From: an uncultured Clostridia bacterium
Lineage (GTDB): Bacteria > Bacillota > Clostridia > Christensenellales > UBA1242
Length of the DNA: 21,214 nt
NCBI GenBank assembly: GCA_937874195.1
Contig: CALNBM010000021.1
Span: forward strand, 1-21,214
Direction of reading: 5' to 3'
In this document: piece after piece, positions 12,600 to 19,862 of the stretch
Layout of the letters: every line of letters begins with the position of its first letter
Numbering within the stretch: the stretch's first letter is position 1
Notes under the pieces: generated by a model
Seen by the model: only the letters and a program-made list of their open reading frames with translations
Told to the model about the DNA's origin: nothing
Databases searched by the model: none
Made by a program: the position numbers and the translations under genes

Positions 12600-13283
12600 A
12601 TGAAACAAGGAAAAAGATATGCAGAATCTGCATCATTAGTTGATAAAACTAAGCTATATTCTGTAAAAGAAGCAATGGATTTAGTGCTTAAAACAGCAAG
12701 TGCAAAATTTGATGAAACCATTGAACTTCACACTCGTTTGGGTGTGGATGGCAGAAATGCCGACCAACAAGTGCGCGGGGTTGTTATTCTTCCGCACGGA
12801 ACAGGTAGAATTGTTAAAGTGTTAGTTATTGCTAAAGGCGATAATGCAACTATCGCAGAAAAATCAGGGGCAGACTTTATTGGAGCAGAAGACATGATTG
12901 CTAAAATTCAAGGTGGTTGGACAGATTTTGATGCGTGTATTGCAACACCTGATATGATGGGACTACTCGGCAAAGTTGCAAAAATTTTAGGACCAAAAGG
13001 TTTGATGCCAAATCCAAAGAGTGGTACTGTAACCACCGATGTGAAAAAAGCTATCAACGATATTAAAGCAGGTAAAGTGGAATATCGTTTAGATAAAAGC
13101 AACATTATCCATGTTAGAATTGGTAAAGTATCATTTGGTGCAGAAAAATTAATTGTAAACTACCAAACTGTGATTGATGCAATTATTAAAGCAAAACCAG
13201 CAGCAGCAAAAGGCACATATATTAAAAGCATTAACATAAGTTCAACTATGGGACCGGGCATTAAAATTGATGCAAAAAATTAA
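12600..13283 (+). CDS. rplA: 50S ribosomal protein L1
   Basis: L1 binds 23S rRNA at the tRNA exit side and is commonly the autoregulator of its own operon. The 227-residue length is normal. Visible features: MKQGKRYAESASLVDK at the start, the VRGVVILPHGTGR segment (58-70), the family signature GPKGLMPNPKSGTVT (131-145), YRLDKSNIIHVRIGKVSF, and the terminal SSTMGPGIKID. An AAAGGA site precedes the ATG by a few bases. It is cotranscribed with rplK. A terminator follows, and rplJ-rplL, which usually come next, are absent here. Confidence 0.97.
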   Translation: MKQGKRYAESASLVDKTKLYSVKEAMDLVLKTASAKFDETIELHTRLGVDGRNADQQVRGVVILPHGTGRIVKVLVIAKGDNATIAEKSGADFIGAEDMIAKIQGGWTDFDACIATPDMMGLLGKVAKILGPKGLMPNPKSGTVTTDVKKAINDIKAGKVEYRLDKSNIIHVRIGKVSFGAEKLIVNYQTVIDAIIKAKPAAAKGTYIKSINISSTMGPGIKIDAKN

Positions 13284-13290
13284 TTAATTA

Positions 13291-13326
13291 AAAAAAGAAT
13301 TTAAAAATATTTTAAGTTCTTTTTTT
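13291..13326 (+). terminator. Terminator of rplK-rplA
   Basis: AAAAAAGAATTTAA (13291-13304) pairs with TTAAGTTCTTTTTT (13312-13325) with one G-U pair and a 7-base loop, with T continuing to 13326. The stem is AT-rich but long and right after the stop codon. Confidence 0.7.
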
Positions 13327-13693
13327 ATGTCACCTTGTGCCCTAATATAATTTTAAGCAAAACCATGATAAAAAAAATTTTATGGATAAATAATTTAATT
13401 TTTTATATTAAAACATGCATTTAAATTTCTATTACATTTTCCTTAAATTAAATAAAATTTTTATATTTAAAAAACGCACAATTTCTATAATTAACAATAT
13501 TACTAAGAAAAAAAATAAAAATAAATTTATGTCATAAAAATTTGAGATTGCCTTTTATAGTATGATATATTATTTTAATAGCAACTTTTTTTTAATATAT
13601 TAAAAGTTTATAAGTAAACTTAATAAGCATAAAAAGTACGAACAACGCAAAAAAAAACGCAAGTAAAAAGCATTTTAAAATATAGAAAGTTTA
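13327..13693. other. AT-rich spacer rplA-nrdG, one weak promoter candidate
   Basis: No gene is visible. TTGAGA (13542-13547) and TATATT (13566-13571), 18 bases apart, are a possible but weak promoter. The rest is A/T runs. Confidence 0.45.
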
Positions 13694-13702
13694 TGATATA
13701 AT
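13694..13702 (+). promoter_or_regulatory. Extended -10 promoter of the nrdG leader
   Basis: TG (13694-13695), one base, then consensus TATAAT (13697-13702). The -35 is poor, as is common with extended -10 promoters. Predicted start at about 13709 coincides with the first base pairs of the leader fold. Confidence 0.65.
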
Positions 13703-13707
13703 TTTTT

Positions 13708-13799
13708 AACCGACAAGAAAAGCCACTTGTGACTGTTTCTTAAATTTTAGGTGTTTGTCTAACAGATTTTAAGAAAATTTATTATCATGCTTGTTGGTT
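13708..13799 (+). ncRNA. Structured leader RNA upstream of nrdG, class unknown
   Basis: AACCGACAAG (13708-13717) pairs with CTTGTTGGTT (13790-13799), ten pairs with one G-U, closing the domain. Inside, TTTCTTAAA (13736-13744) pairs exactly with TTTAAGAAA (13768-13776), and TGTT/AACA (13752-13755/13761-13764) caps it. AGCCACTTG (13721-13729) repeats at 13829-13837 in a small hairpin, GAAAGC/GCTTTC. It matches no riboswitch or RNA family I can recognise. It may regulate the downstream activase gene or be a separate small RNA. Confidence 0.5.
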
Positions 13800-13887
13800 A
13801 ATAAAAGAGAGTGTTAAAACTAATAGAAAGCCACTTGCTTTCATAAATAAAAATTTTTCAAAAAAAATTGCTAGTAAAGGAAAAGAT

Positions 13888-14583
13888 ATGCAGATTATAG
13901 GTTTTATTAAAAATTCATTTATAGATTTTCCCACACTTATTTCCAGTGTTATCTTCACACCTGGTTGTGTGCTTGATTGTTGGTATTGTCACAACAGAGA
14001 GATAATTCATCAAAGGGAAGGTATATACCAAGAAGAAAGCATTTTAGAGTTTTTAGATGAACGAAAAGAATTTTTAGATGGTGTTGTTATAAGTGGTGGC
14101 GAACCAACTATGCAAGAGGATTTGCCGACTTTTATTAAAAAAGTGCGAGTCCTTGGTTTAAAGGTAAAGTTAGATACCAGCGGAACAAATTATGAAATGT
14201 TGAAAAGTTTGATAGATGATAACTTATTAGACTACATAGCAATGGATATTAAAGCATCTTTTGATACTTATAGAAAAATTACCTCTATCACAGATGAGCA
14301 AATGAAAAGCGTTAAAAAAAGCATCAAACTTATAAAAAATAGTGGTTTGCCTTACGAATTTCGTACAACTTTTGCACCAAATCTAACGGTTGATAACATA
14401 ACAACCTTACTTACGGAGTGTGCACCGATAAAAAATTATTCACTGCAAGCCTATAAAAGACCATCAAATATAATAGAATCAAAGTTAAAAGAACATAAGC
14501 TTAGTGATTACAAAAAAATTAAAGATTTTGCACTAAAAAATAAGCTAGTAGAAAGTTTTAATATTAAAAATATGGATTTTTAA
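13888..14583 (+). CDS. nrdG: Anaerobic ribonucleotide reductase activating protein (NrdG2 type)
   Basis: This is a radical SAM protein of the kind that generates the glycyl radical on class III ribonucleotide reductase under anaerobic conditions. The CxxxCxxC iron-sulfur motif is C27, C31 and C34 (GCVLDCWYCHN). GGEPT (70-74) is the SAM-binding GGE motif. LDTSGTN and YIAMDIKAS follow. At 231 residues it is the longer NrdG2-like form rather than the 155-residue NrdG. No nrdD lies in the window, so the substrate is assumed from the family; other radical SAM activases cannot be excluded. An AAAGGA site precedes the ATG. The long folded leader suggests regulation at the RNA level. A weak spacer without a terminator follows. 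Confidence 0.85.
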   Translation: MQIIGFIKNSFIDFPTLISSVIFTPGCVLDCWYCHNREIIHQREGIYQEESILEFLDERKEFLDGVVISGGEPTMQEDLPTFIKKVRVLGLKVKLDTSGTNYEMLKSLIDDNLLDYIAMDIKASFDTYRKITSITDEQMKSVKKSIKLIKNSGLPYEFRTTFAPNLTVDNITTLLTECAPIKNYSLQAYKRPSNIIESKLKEHKLSDYKKIKDFALKNKLVESFNIKNMDF

Positions 14584-14619
14584 GCATGATTAAATTCGCA
14601 GGGGTTTTACTAACTTTAA

Positions 14620-14648
14620 TTGCAGAATAGCAGATTTTAAAGTATACT
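14620..14648 (+). promoter_or_regulatory. Sigma-A promoter of the kinase-like gene and tkt
   Basis: TTGCAG (14620-14625), a 17-base spacer and TATACT (14643-14648). Followed by AAGGAG (14677-14682) and the ATG at 14694. Confidence 0.65.
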
Positions 14649-14693
14649 AATGAAAATGTTAACTTACTCAAAATTAAAGGAGAGAAAATTAAC

Positions 14694-15203
14694 ATGAAAA
14701 AAAGCATTTGCATTTTTGGTTTAGCCAGTGGCTTTTCAAAAAATGTTGCACAAAGAATATCAAACAAGTTAGAGATGCATTTTGCATGCGTTGAAGACTT
14801 AATTGAGTTTGACCTTATCAATCCAAGCGAGGTTAAAAAAATTTGCGGAGCAGAATATTTAAAAAAAATTGAACGAAAAAAAGTTAAAGAAGCAACTTCA
14901 TTTGAAAACACTATAGTATATTTAAGATTTGCACTTTTAAACGATGAATTAAATTTTAAACATTTAAAAAACACTTGCGTTATGGTTTACATAGCATTAA
15001 ACGAAGACAGTTATGAAAAAAAAATTAGCCGTGATAAATTAAGCAAACTCGAAAAAATACTTAGTTTGGGTGTTTTTAAAGATAGAGATACATTATTAAA
15101 AAATCGTGCCGATATTGTAGTAGATTGTTCCAACACATTACCAGAAAAATCTGCAACTCGTGTTAAAAATGCTATATTTAATTATTATGAGGAGAGAATA
15201 TGA
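14694..15203 (+). CDS. Shikimate-kinase-like protein with degenerate P-loop
   Basis: The 169-residue protein has the overall layout of the shikimate/cytidylate kinase group. A beta strand leads into a would-be P-loop (ICIFGLASGFSKN, 5-17). HFACVEDLIEF then occupies the place of the shikimate-binding DxD..I segment, followed by GAEYLKKIERKKV, a CVMVYIAL strand, a lid-like RDKLSKL stretch and NRADIVVDCSN near the end. The Walker A consensus GxxGxGK[ST] is broken: Lys16 is kept, but Gly is Ser15 and the Ser/Thr is Asn17. The paired Gly motif of shikimate kinase is also not seen. A catalytically dead or repurposed kinase fold is therefore likely. Its stop overlaps the transketolase start (ATGA), so the two are translationally coupled. 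Confidence 0.55.
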   Translation: MKKSICIFGLASGFSKNVAQRISNKLEMHFACVEDLIEFDLINPSEVKKICGAEYLKKIERKKVKEATSFENTIVYLRFALLNDELNFKHLKNTCVMVYIALNEDSYEKKISRDKLSKLEKILSLGVFKDRDTLLKNRADIVVDCSNTLPEKSATRVKNAIFNYYEERI

Positions 15204-17164
15204 CCATTGACGATAAAGTAATTAATAACATTCGTTTGCTTTCATGTGCAATGATATCAAACGCAAAAAGCGGGCACTCGGGAATTGCGCTAGGCGCAGC
15301 ACCGATTTTATACTCGCTTTATGGCAAGCAAATGAATGTTTTGCCAAACGAACCAAATAATTTTTTTAGAGATAGATTTGTGTTATCTGCGGGGCATGGA
15401 AGTAGTCTTTTATATGCCACACTTCACACACTAGGTTTTCCTGTATCTAAAAATGATTTAATGAGTTTTAGAAAATTAGATGGTTTACCGGGGCATCCTG
15501 AACTAAACGAAAAAGTTGGCGTAGATTGTTCCACAGGTCCGCTTGGACAAGGCGTTGCAGTTGCTGTTGGAATGGCTTTAGCGGAAAAGATGCTAGAAGA
15601 AAAATTTAATAAGCCAGATATAAAAATCATTGATAATAAAATATACACGCTTGTGGGCGAGGGCTGTTTAATGGAAGGAGTTTCATTTGAAGCACTTTCA
15701 CTTGCCGGCAATTTAAAATTAAATAATTTAATAGTTATTTATGATTGTAATTTAATTTCACTTGATAGTTCCACTACTAAAACTTTTAACATTGATATTA
15801 AACTTTATATGAAAAGTTTAGGATTTGAAGTGTTTGAAGTTATGGATGGAAATGATTTTGTTGGAATAAATAAAGCGCTTTCCATGGCTAAAAAATGCGG
15901 TAAGCCTGCTTTTGTTATTGTGAACACTAAAATTGGTTTTTTAAGCGATTACGAAAATAGCAACATAGCACATGGTTTGGTTTTAAATACCGAGCAACTA
16001 GAAAATTTAAAAAATAAGCTTAAAATAAATGCTATTGACAATTTTGAACTTGAAAAAGAAGTTTTGTTGCAATTAGAAATTGCAAAAGCCCGCTTTTCGT
16101 TTATTACAAATAATTTTGATAAAAAAAATAAGCAGTATAAAAGATTATATCCAAAAGATGCTGCCGCATTAAATAATTTTATTAGTGGAAACTATAAAAT
16201 TGATTATAAAAAGGCGTTTGATTATTCTAAAAGTAATGACAATTTAAGTTCGCGTGAAATGGGTGGGGTGATTTTAAACGAGTTTGCAAAGTTAGACAAT
16301 AGCATAATTGGCGGAACAGCAGATGTTTCGTCTAGCACCAAAGCTTATATTAATGATGGTGGGCAGTTTCAAATCGATTCGCCTAATGCAAGGAATATTT
16401 TATATGGCGTACGCGAATTTGCCATGTCGTGTATGTCGGCAGGATTATCTCTTTATGGTTTCAAACCTTTTGCTAGCACATTTTTGGTATTTAGTGATTA
16501 TATGAAAAATAGTATTCGATTAAATTCACTTATGGGCGCAGGCGTAATTTATATTTTTTCTCATGACAGCATTATGGTGGGGGAAGACGGACCTACTCAT
16601 CAACCGGTGGAACAAATTGAGTCTTTACGACTAATACCTAACTTAAATGTTTATCGGCCATGTTGCTTTAAAGAGTGTTTAGAAAGTTATTCGCAAGCAT
16701 TTTCTAACAACTCACCATCGGCAATAATATTATCACGCCAACAATTAGTACCTATTGAAAACGCAAACTTTAAAGATATTGAAAAAGGCGGATATATAAT
16801 CTCCGCAGAGGGCAAAGGCAAGTTACACGCTGTGATAATTGCAACGGGAAGTGAAGTAAAATTAGCCGTTCAAGCACAAGAATTACTTAAAAACAAAAAA
16901 ATTAATGTACGAGTTGTTAGTATGTTTTGTGAAGAAGTGTTTAGTACTCAAACAAAAAGTTATATATCCGGCGTACTTGGGAACTTGCCAACAGTTGTAG
17001 TTGAAGCAGGTAGTACCAAAGGCTGGTATAAATATGCTCAAACAGTGGTGGGAGTGGACGAATTTGGCGGTAGTACAAAAGGCGAAGAATTGTATGAAAA
17101 ATTCGGAATCACAGTTGAGCGAGTTATAAACGCCGTTAAAGAAGTTATAAACAAAGTTAAATAG
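15200..17164 (+). CDS. tkt: Transketolase
   Basis: Transketolase moves two-carbon units between sugar phosphates in the non-oxidative pentose phosphate pathway, supplying ribose-5-phosphate and erythrose-4-phosphate. The 654-residue full-length form is intact. Active-site residues match those known from Escherichia coli: H26 (SGHSG), H66 (SAGHGSS), H99 (GLPGHPE), H258 (IAHGL), catalytic E406 (GVREF), H455-D456 and H467 (GEDGPTHQP). N184 and the following ISLD are in place. The thiamine-diphosphate/metal motif, normally GDG, is GEG (153-155), an Asp-to-Glu change. GGAG sits five bases before an ATG that overlaps the previous stop. A strong terminator follows. Expression is probably constitutive from the upstream promoter. 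Confidence 0.95.
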   Translation: MTIDDKVINNIRLLSCAMISNAKSGHSGIALGAAPILYSLYGKQMNVLPNEPNNFFRDRFVLSAGHGSSLLYATLHTLGFPVSKNDLMSFRKLDGLPGHPELNEKVGVDCSTGPLGQGVAVAVGMALAEKMLEEKFNKPDIKIIDNKIYTLVGEGCLMEGVSFEALSLAGNLKLNNLIVIYDCNLISLDSSTTKTFNIDIKLYMKSLGFEVFEVMDGNDFVGINKALSMAKKCGKPAFVIVNTKIGFLSDYENSNIAHGLVLNTEQLENLKNKLKINAIDNFELEKEVLLQLEIAKARFSFITNNFDKKNKQYKRLYPKDAAALNNFISGNYKIDYKKAFDYSKSNDNLSSREMGGVILNEFAKLDNSIIGGTADVSSSTKAYINDGGQFQIDSPNARNILYGVREFAMSCMSAGLSLYGFKPFASTFLVFSDYMKNSIRLNSLMGAGVIYIFSHDSIMVGEDGPTHQPVEQIESLRLIPNLNVYRPCCFKECLESYSQAFSNNSPSAIILSRQQLVPIENANFKDIEKGGYIISAEGKGKLHAVIIATGSEVKLAVQAQELLKNKKINVRVVSMFCEEVFSTQTKSYISGVLGNLPTVVVEAGSTKGWYKYAQTVVGVDEFGGSTKGEELYEKFGITVERVINAVKEVINKVK

Positions 17165-17182
17165 ATTTAAGTTGGAAGTTAA

Positions 17183-17208
17183 AATTTTTATTTTTTGTAA
17201 TAAAAATT
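17183..17208 (+). repeat. AT-only hairpin after tkt
   Basis: AATTTTTATT (17183-17192) and AATAAAAATT (17199-17208) pair perfectly around a 6-base loop. It lies just before the stronger terminator and may be mRNA 3' structure. Confidence 0.4.
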
Positions 17209-17240
17209 GTTTGAAACATGTTGACTTTAAAATAACTATA

Positions 17241-17270
17241 AAAAACTTGCTAACCAAAGCAAGTTTTTTT
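17241..17270 (+). terminator. Strong terminator of the tkt operon
   Basis: AAAAACTTGC (17241-17250) and GCAAGTTTTT (17259-17268) pair perfectly with an 8-base loop, and T continues to 17270. Confidence 0.85.
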
Positions 17271-17533
17271 AACTTTTATATATTAAGTTAAACTGTGTGT
17301 TAGTCGTGAACTTTTTTTAGTGTTTTGATTTCAATTATTATATATAAAAATAATTTACTTATTTAATGTAGAATAAAAACCTTTAACGATGTCAATTACA
17401 TTGTTCTTAATTAGCCGATACTAATGCTCACATTGATTTTTAACAAAAACTATATTTTGTACTTTGTAGTCAAAATTTGTTGCAATTTAGCATTAATTGT
17501 CATCAATGTTCCAAAATATTCATTTAATATTAT
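17271..17533. other. AT-rich spacer before the multi-pass membrane gene
   Basis: No gene or clear promoter. A possible domain is closed by GATG/CATC and CAATTA/TAATTG (17388-17398 with 17494-17504, one T-T mismatch). It is weaker than the other folds and may be chance. Confidence 0.4.
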
Positions 17534-18154
17534 ATGAAGTTTTGTAAACCCAAAAATAAGTTTATAGATTTTTTAAAATTTTTTTGGAGGATATTTTCCA
17601 CTCAATTAATTATTTATTGGATACTGTTAGCACTTGCAATTTTAGTGGGAATATTAACCGCATCTTCTTTCACAGCTACTATTAAAATAACCATGCTTTC
17701 TGATAAAGTGTTTTTATCGTTTATAAGTCTAAAATCGTCTTTTTGGGGGTTGTTTTTTGGATATTTAATATTTTATTCTATTTCATTTTATTTTGGTGTG
17801 TTTTTATATAAAACGATATATATTATAATTCAAGTTGTGTTGCTTGTTTGTTTTGGATACTTGCTCGGCTTTGATATTATCATAGCATGTTCCACTTTTA
17901 CTGTGTTGTCTATCATTTTATATTTGGTTTTTTATGTGCTATGCAAACTGTCAATTCTTGCGATTTTAAGTGTTGTTTTTGCTATTAGTTTTAAAAAGTG
18001 TCAAGAAAACAAAAAGTTTTGCAATTTTTGTTTTATTAATTTTTTTGGGCTTAATTTAAAGCAAGTGTATATTGCTTTAAATGTGTTGCTTATTGTTGTC
18101 ATTATTATTCTTAGTGTGCTTTGTGGTGTGTTTAATTTTACGCAAATTGCGTGA
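17534..18154 (+). CDS. Multi-pass membrane protein, possibly SpoIIM-like
   Basis: The 206-residue protein is almost entirely hydrophobic, with a basic N-terminus (KFCKPKNKF) and five or six likely membrane segments (about residues 22-43, 68-90, 93-115, 118-150 and 182-203). Phe and Ile content is very high. The size, five-helix plan and a GILTASSF segment after the first helix recall the sporulation protein SpoIIM, but no firm signature is seen, so the name is only a suggestion. No Shine-Dalgarno sequence precedes the ATG. A GGAGG at about 17585 has no usable start after it. DUF421 and DUF4363 genes follow on the same strand after 51 bases, which fits an envelope or sporulation group. Confidence 0.5.
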   Translation: MKFCKPKNKFIDFLKFFWRIFSTQLIIYWILLALAILVGILTASSFTATIKITMLSDKVFLSFISLKSSFWGLFFGYLIFYSISFYFGVFLYKTIYIIIQVVLLVCFGYLLGFDIIIACSTFTVLSIILYLVFYVLCKLSILAILSVVFAISFKKCQENKKFCNFCFINFFGLNLKQVYIALNVLLIVVIIILSVLCGVFNFTQIA

Positions 18155-18205
18155 AATATAAAAAATCTTATGAATAATTAAAGAAATATTATAAACAATA
18201 ATAGT

Positions 18206-18922
18206 ATGACATTTACAATTATATCAAGAGCGTTAATAATATACGCAATAGTATTATTTATATTGCGAGTAATGGGCAAAAGGCAAGTCGGCACAATGCA
18301 ACCTTATGAGTTAGTTATAACTTTAATTATTGCTGATCTTGCAACTATTCCTATGGCGGACACTGCACTGCCGTTAATTCATGGAATCATACCATTATTA
18401 GTTCTTTGTTGTGTGCATTTTTTGCTTGGTTTTTTAGAACGCAAAAGCATATTACTTAGAAAATTTATTAATGGAAAACCAGTTATTCTTATCACACCTG
18501 AAGGTGTGGACTATGGAAAGTTAAAAGAATGCAATATGAATTTTAATGATTTGCAGGATGCTCTTAGAGAAACGGGTTATTTTAATTTTAGCGAAGTGCT
18601 TTATGCGATTTTACAATCAAACGGAAAGTTATCCGTTCTTCCGCGTTCAAACGAAGCACCAATAAAACCAAAAGATATGGGTATAGAAGCAGAGCAGGCA
18701 AGTCTGCCGATTATAATTTTAACAAAAGGCAAGTTGATAAAAGAAAATATAATTTATACCAAAGTAGATGAAAATTTTTTAAAAAAACAATTTAAAAAAG
18801 CCGGCTTTGAATCTTTTAAAGATATAATGGTAGCCACGATTTCTAGTGACGGAACAATGTATGTGCAAGGTAGAACGGGCAAATTTCAAACACTTGAATC
18901 GGATTTTAGCGGGAGCTGGTAA
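18206..18922 (+). CDS. DUF421 (YetF/YrbG-type) membrane protein
   Basis: DUF421 proteins are common in spore formers. They have three N-terminal membrane helices (here about residues 5-22, 35-52 and 57-78) and a cytoplasmic alpha/beta domain. Strong family marks: FILRVMGKRQVGTMQPYELVITL, LLRKFINGKPVILI (about 84-97), and LRETGYFNFSEVLYAILQSNGKLSVLP in the soluble domain. The length of 238 residues is typical. The biochemical role is not established; some Bacillus members affect spore germination or structure. No Shine-Dalgarno sequence is seen. Its stop overlaps the ATG of the DUF4363 gene by one base (TAATG), so the two are translationally coupled. Confidence 0.9.
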   Translation: MTFTIISRALIIYAIVLFILRVMGKRQVGTMQPYELVITLIIADLATIPMADTALPLIHGIIPLLVLCCVHFLLGFLERKSILLRKFINGKPVILITPEGVDYGKLKECNMNFNDLQDALRETGYFNFSEVLYAILQSNGKLSVLPRSNEAPIKPKDMGIEAEQASLPIIILTKGKLIKENIIYTKVDENFLKKQFKKAGFESFKDIMVATISSDGTMYVQGRTGKFQTLESDFSGSW

Positions 18923-19308
18923 TGAGAAGAGGTATTTATATTCTTATTATAACTGTTTTTTTGCTAACACTCGCTATTTTTGAATATGTTGCAGTTGTAA
19001 ATATTTTAAACACAATGAAGGAATCAGTGTCAAACATACGGCAACAGTATTATGAAAATGCGGCAAATATCACGGTTTTGAAAGACGATGTAACGGAAAT
19101 AAAAGATTATTGGCTTGATAGAGAAAGTGCAATCTGCCTTATGTTTAATCATAAAGACTTAGATGATATTTCCAATACCTTAACTAAACTTGTTATTTAT
19201 ACAGAAAATAATGACTACTATAATGCTAGTGTTGAAGTTGGCTTGTTAGACGAATACATGAAACATAGTGATCATAAAATGAGTTTTAGCATTCATAATA
19301 TTTTATAG
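18922..19308 (+). CDS. DUF4363 family protein
   Basis: The 128-residue protein has one N-terminal membrane anchor (about residues 4-27), then a predicted helical domain outside or inside the membrane. It carries the family-like stretch WLDRESAICLMFNHKDLDDISNT, a Tyr/Asn-rich TENNDYYNASVEV segment, and HNIL at the C-terminus. In Clostridia the DUF4363 gene commonly follows DUF421 and lies near spoVB, exactly as here, which points to a shared sporulation or envelope role. No function is established. Translation starts in the stop codon of DUF421. A nested hairpin, not a clear terminator, follows at 19351. Confidence 0.8.
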   Translation: MRRGIYILIITVFLLTLAIFEYVAVVNILNTMKESVSNIRQQYYENAANITVLKDDVTEIKDYWLDRESAICLMFNHKDLDDISNTLTKLVIYTENNDYYNASVEVGLLDEYMKHSDHKMSFSIHNIL

Positions 19309-19350
19309 CGGTAAATTATAGAAATATTTATGTGTTTTTAATTATTTAAT

Positions 19351-19408
19351 TTTTGAGAGTAAAAATATTTATCGCAGATAGCTTGTAGTTGGTGATAAAA
19401 CTCTAAAA
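19351..19408 (+). repeat. Nested hairpin downstream of DUF4363 gene
   Basis: TTTT and AGAGT (19351-19360, one bulged G) pair with ACTCT and AAAA (19400-19408). Inside, TTTATC (19368-19373) pairs with GATAAA (19394-19399). No long T run follows. It may be the 3' structure of the DUF421-DUF4363 mRNA. Confidence 0.35.
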
Positions 19409-19636
19409 TGACTTTTTGCATTATATTTTGCTTAAAATATTTTTTTGCTTGCGGATTTTAATTGTATATTTTCTGCAACAAGCATTACTCTTACACTATT
19501 ATATTTGATTACACTTTATACTTTTATATATGGGTGCTTAATGTGAATTAAAATAAGTAGATTAAAAAAATTTATAAATACTGTTGCGCAAAGTTTGCCT
19601 TGTTAACAGGAAAATCACTGATAGTTTAATATATAT

Positions 19637-19708
19637 AAAAAAAGGGAAATTATTAAAATTTGAATGGTTTATTTTGTTTTAAGTATTTAGTTATATGAGT
19701 TTCCCTTT
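19637..19708 (-). terminator. Terminator of the minus-strand flippase gene
   Basis: Read on the minus strand, AAAGGGAAA (19708-19700) pairs with TTTCCCTTT (19649-19641), followed by a T run down to 19637. The loop is long (50 bases), but the stem contains three G-C pairs and the T run is directly attached. Confidence 0.55.
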
Positions 19709-19862
19709 GGACACTTTATAATCCAAATATAAAGCATTTTATAGGTACTATGCAAAATAACAAAAAGTGCCAAAATAATTAATAAAACAATAAAATAAGT
19801 ATGTTGTTTTTATCATAAAGCATATGTAGTGTGACGATACAATAGCATGTATTGTCAAAATG

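Larger units (their letters stand above)
19309..19862. other. Convergent intergenic region with hairpins
   Basis: No gene is seen in about 555 bases between the DUF4363 gene and the minus-strand flippase. It holds a nested hairpin at 19351-19408 and an inverted repeat TGCTTG/CAAGCA (19446-19451/19489-19494). A minus-strand terminator lies at 19637-19708. ATAGCAT/ATGCTAT (19842-19848/19860-19866) overlaps the end of the flippase gene. Confidence 0.5.
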
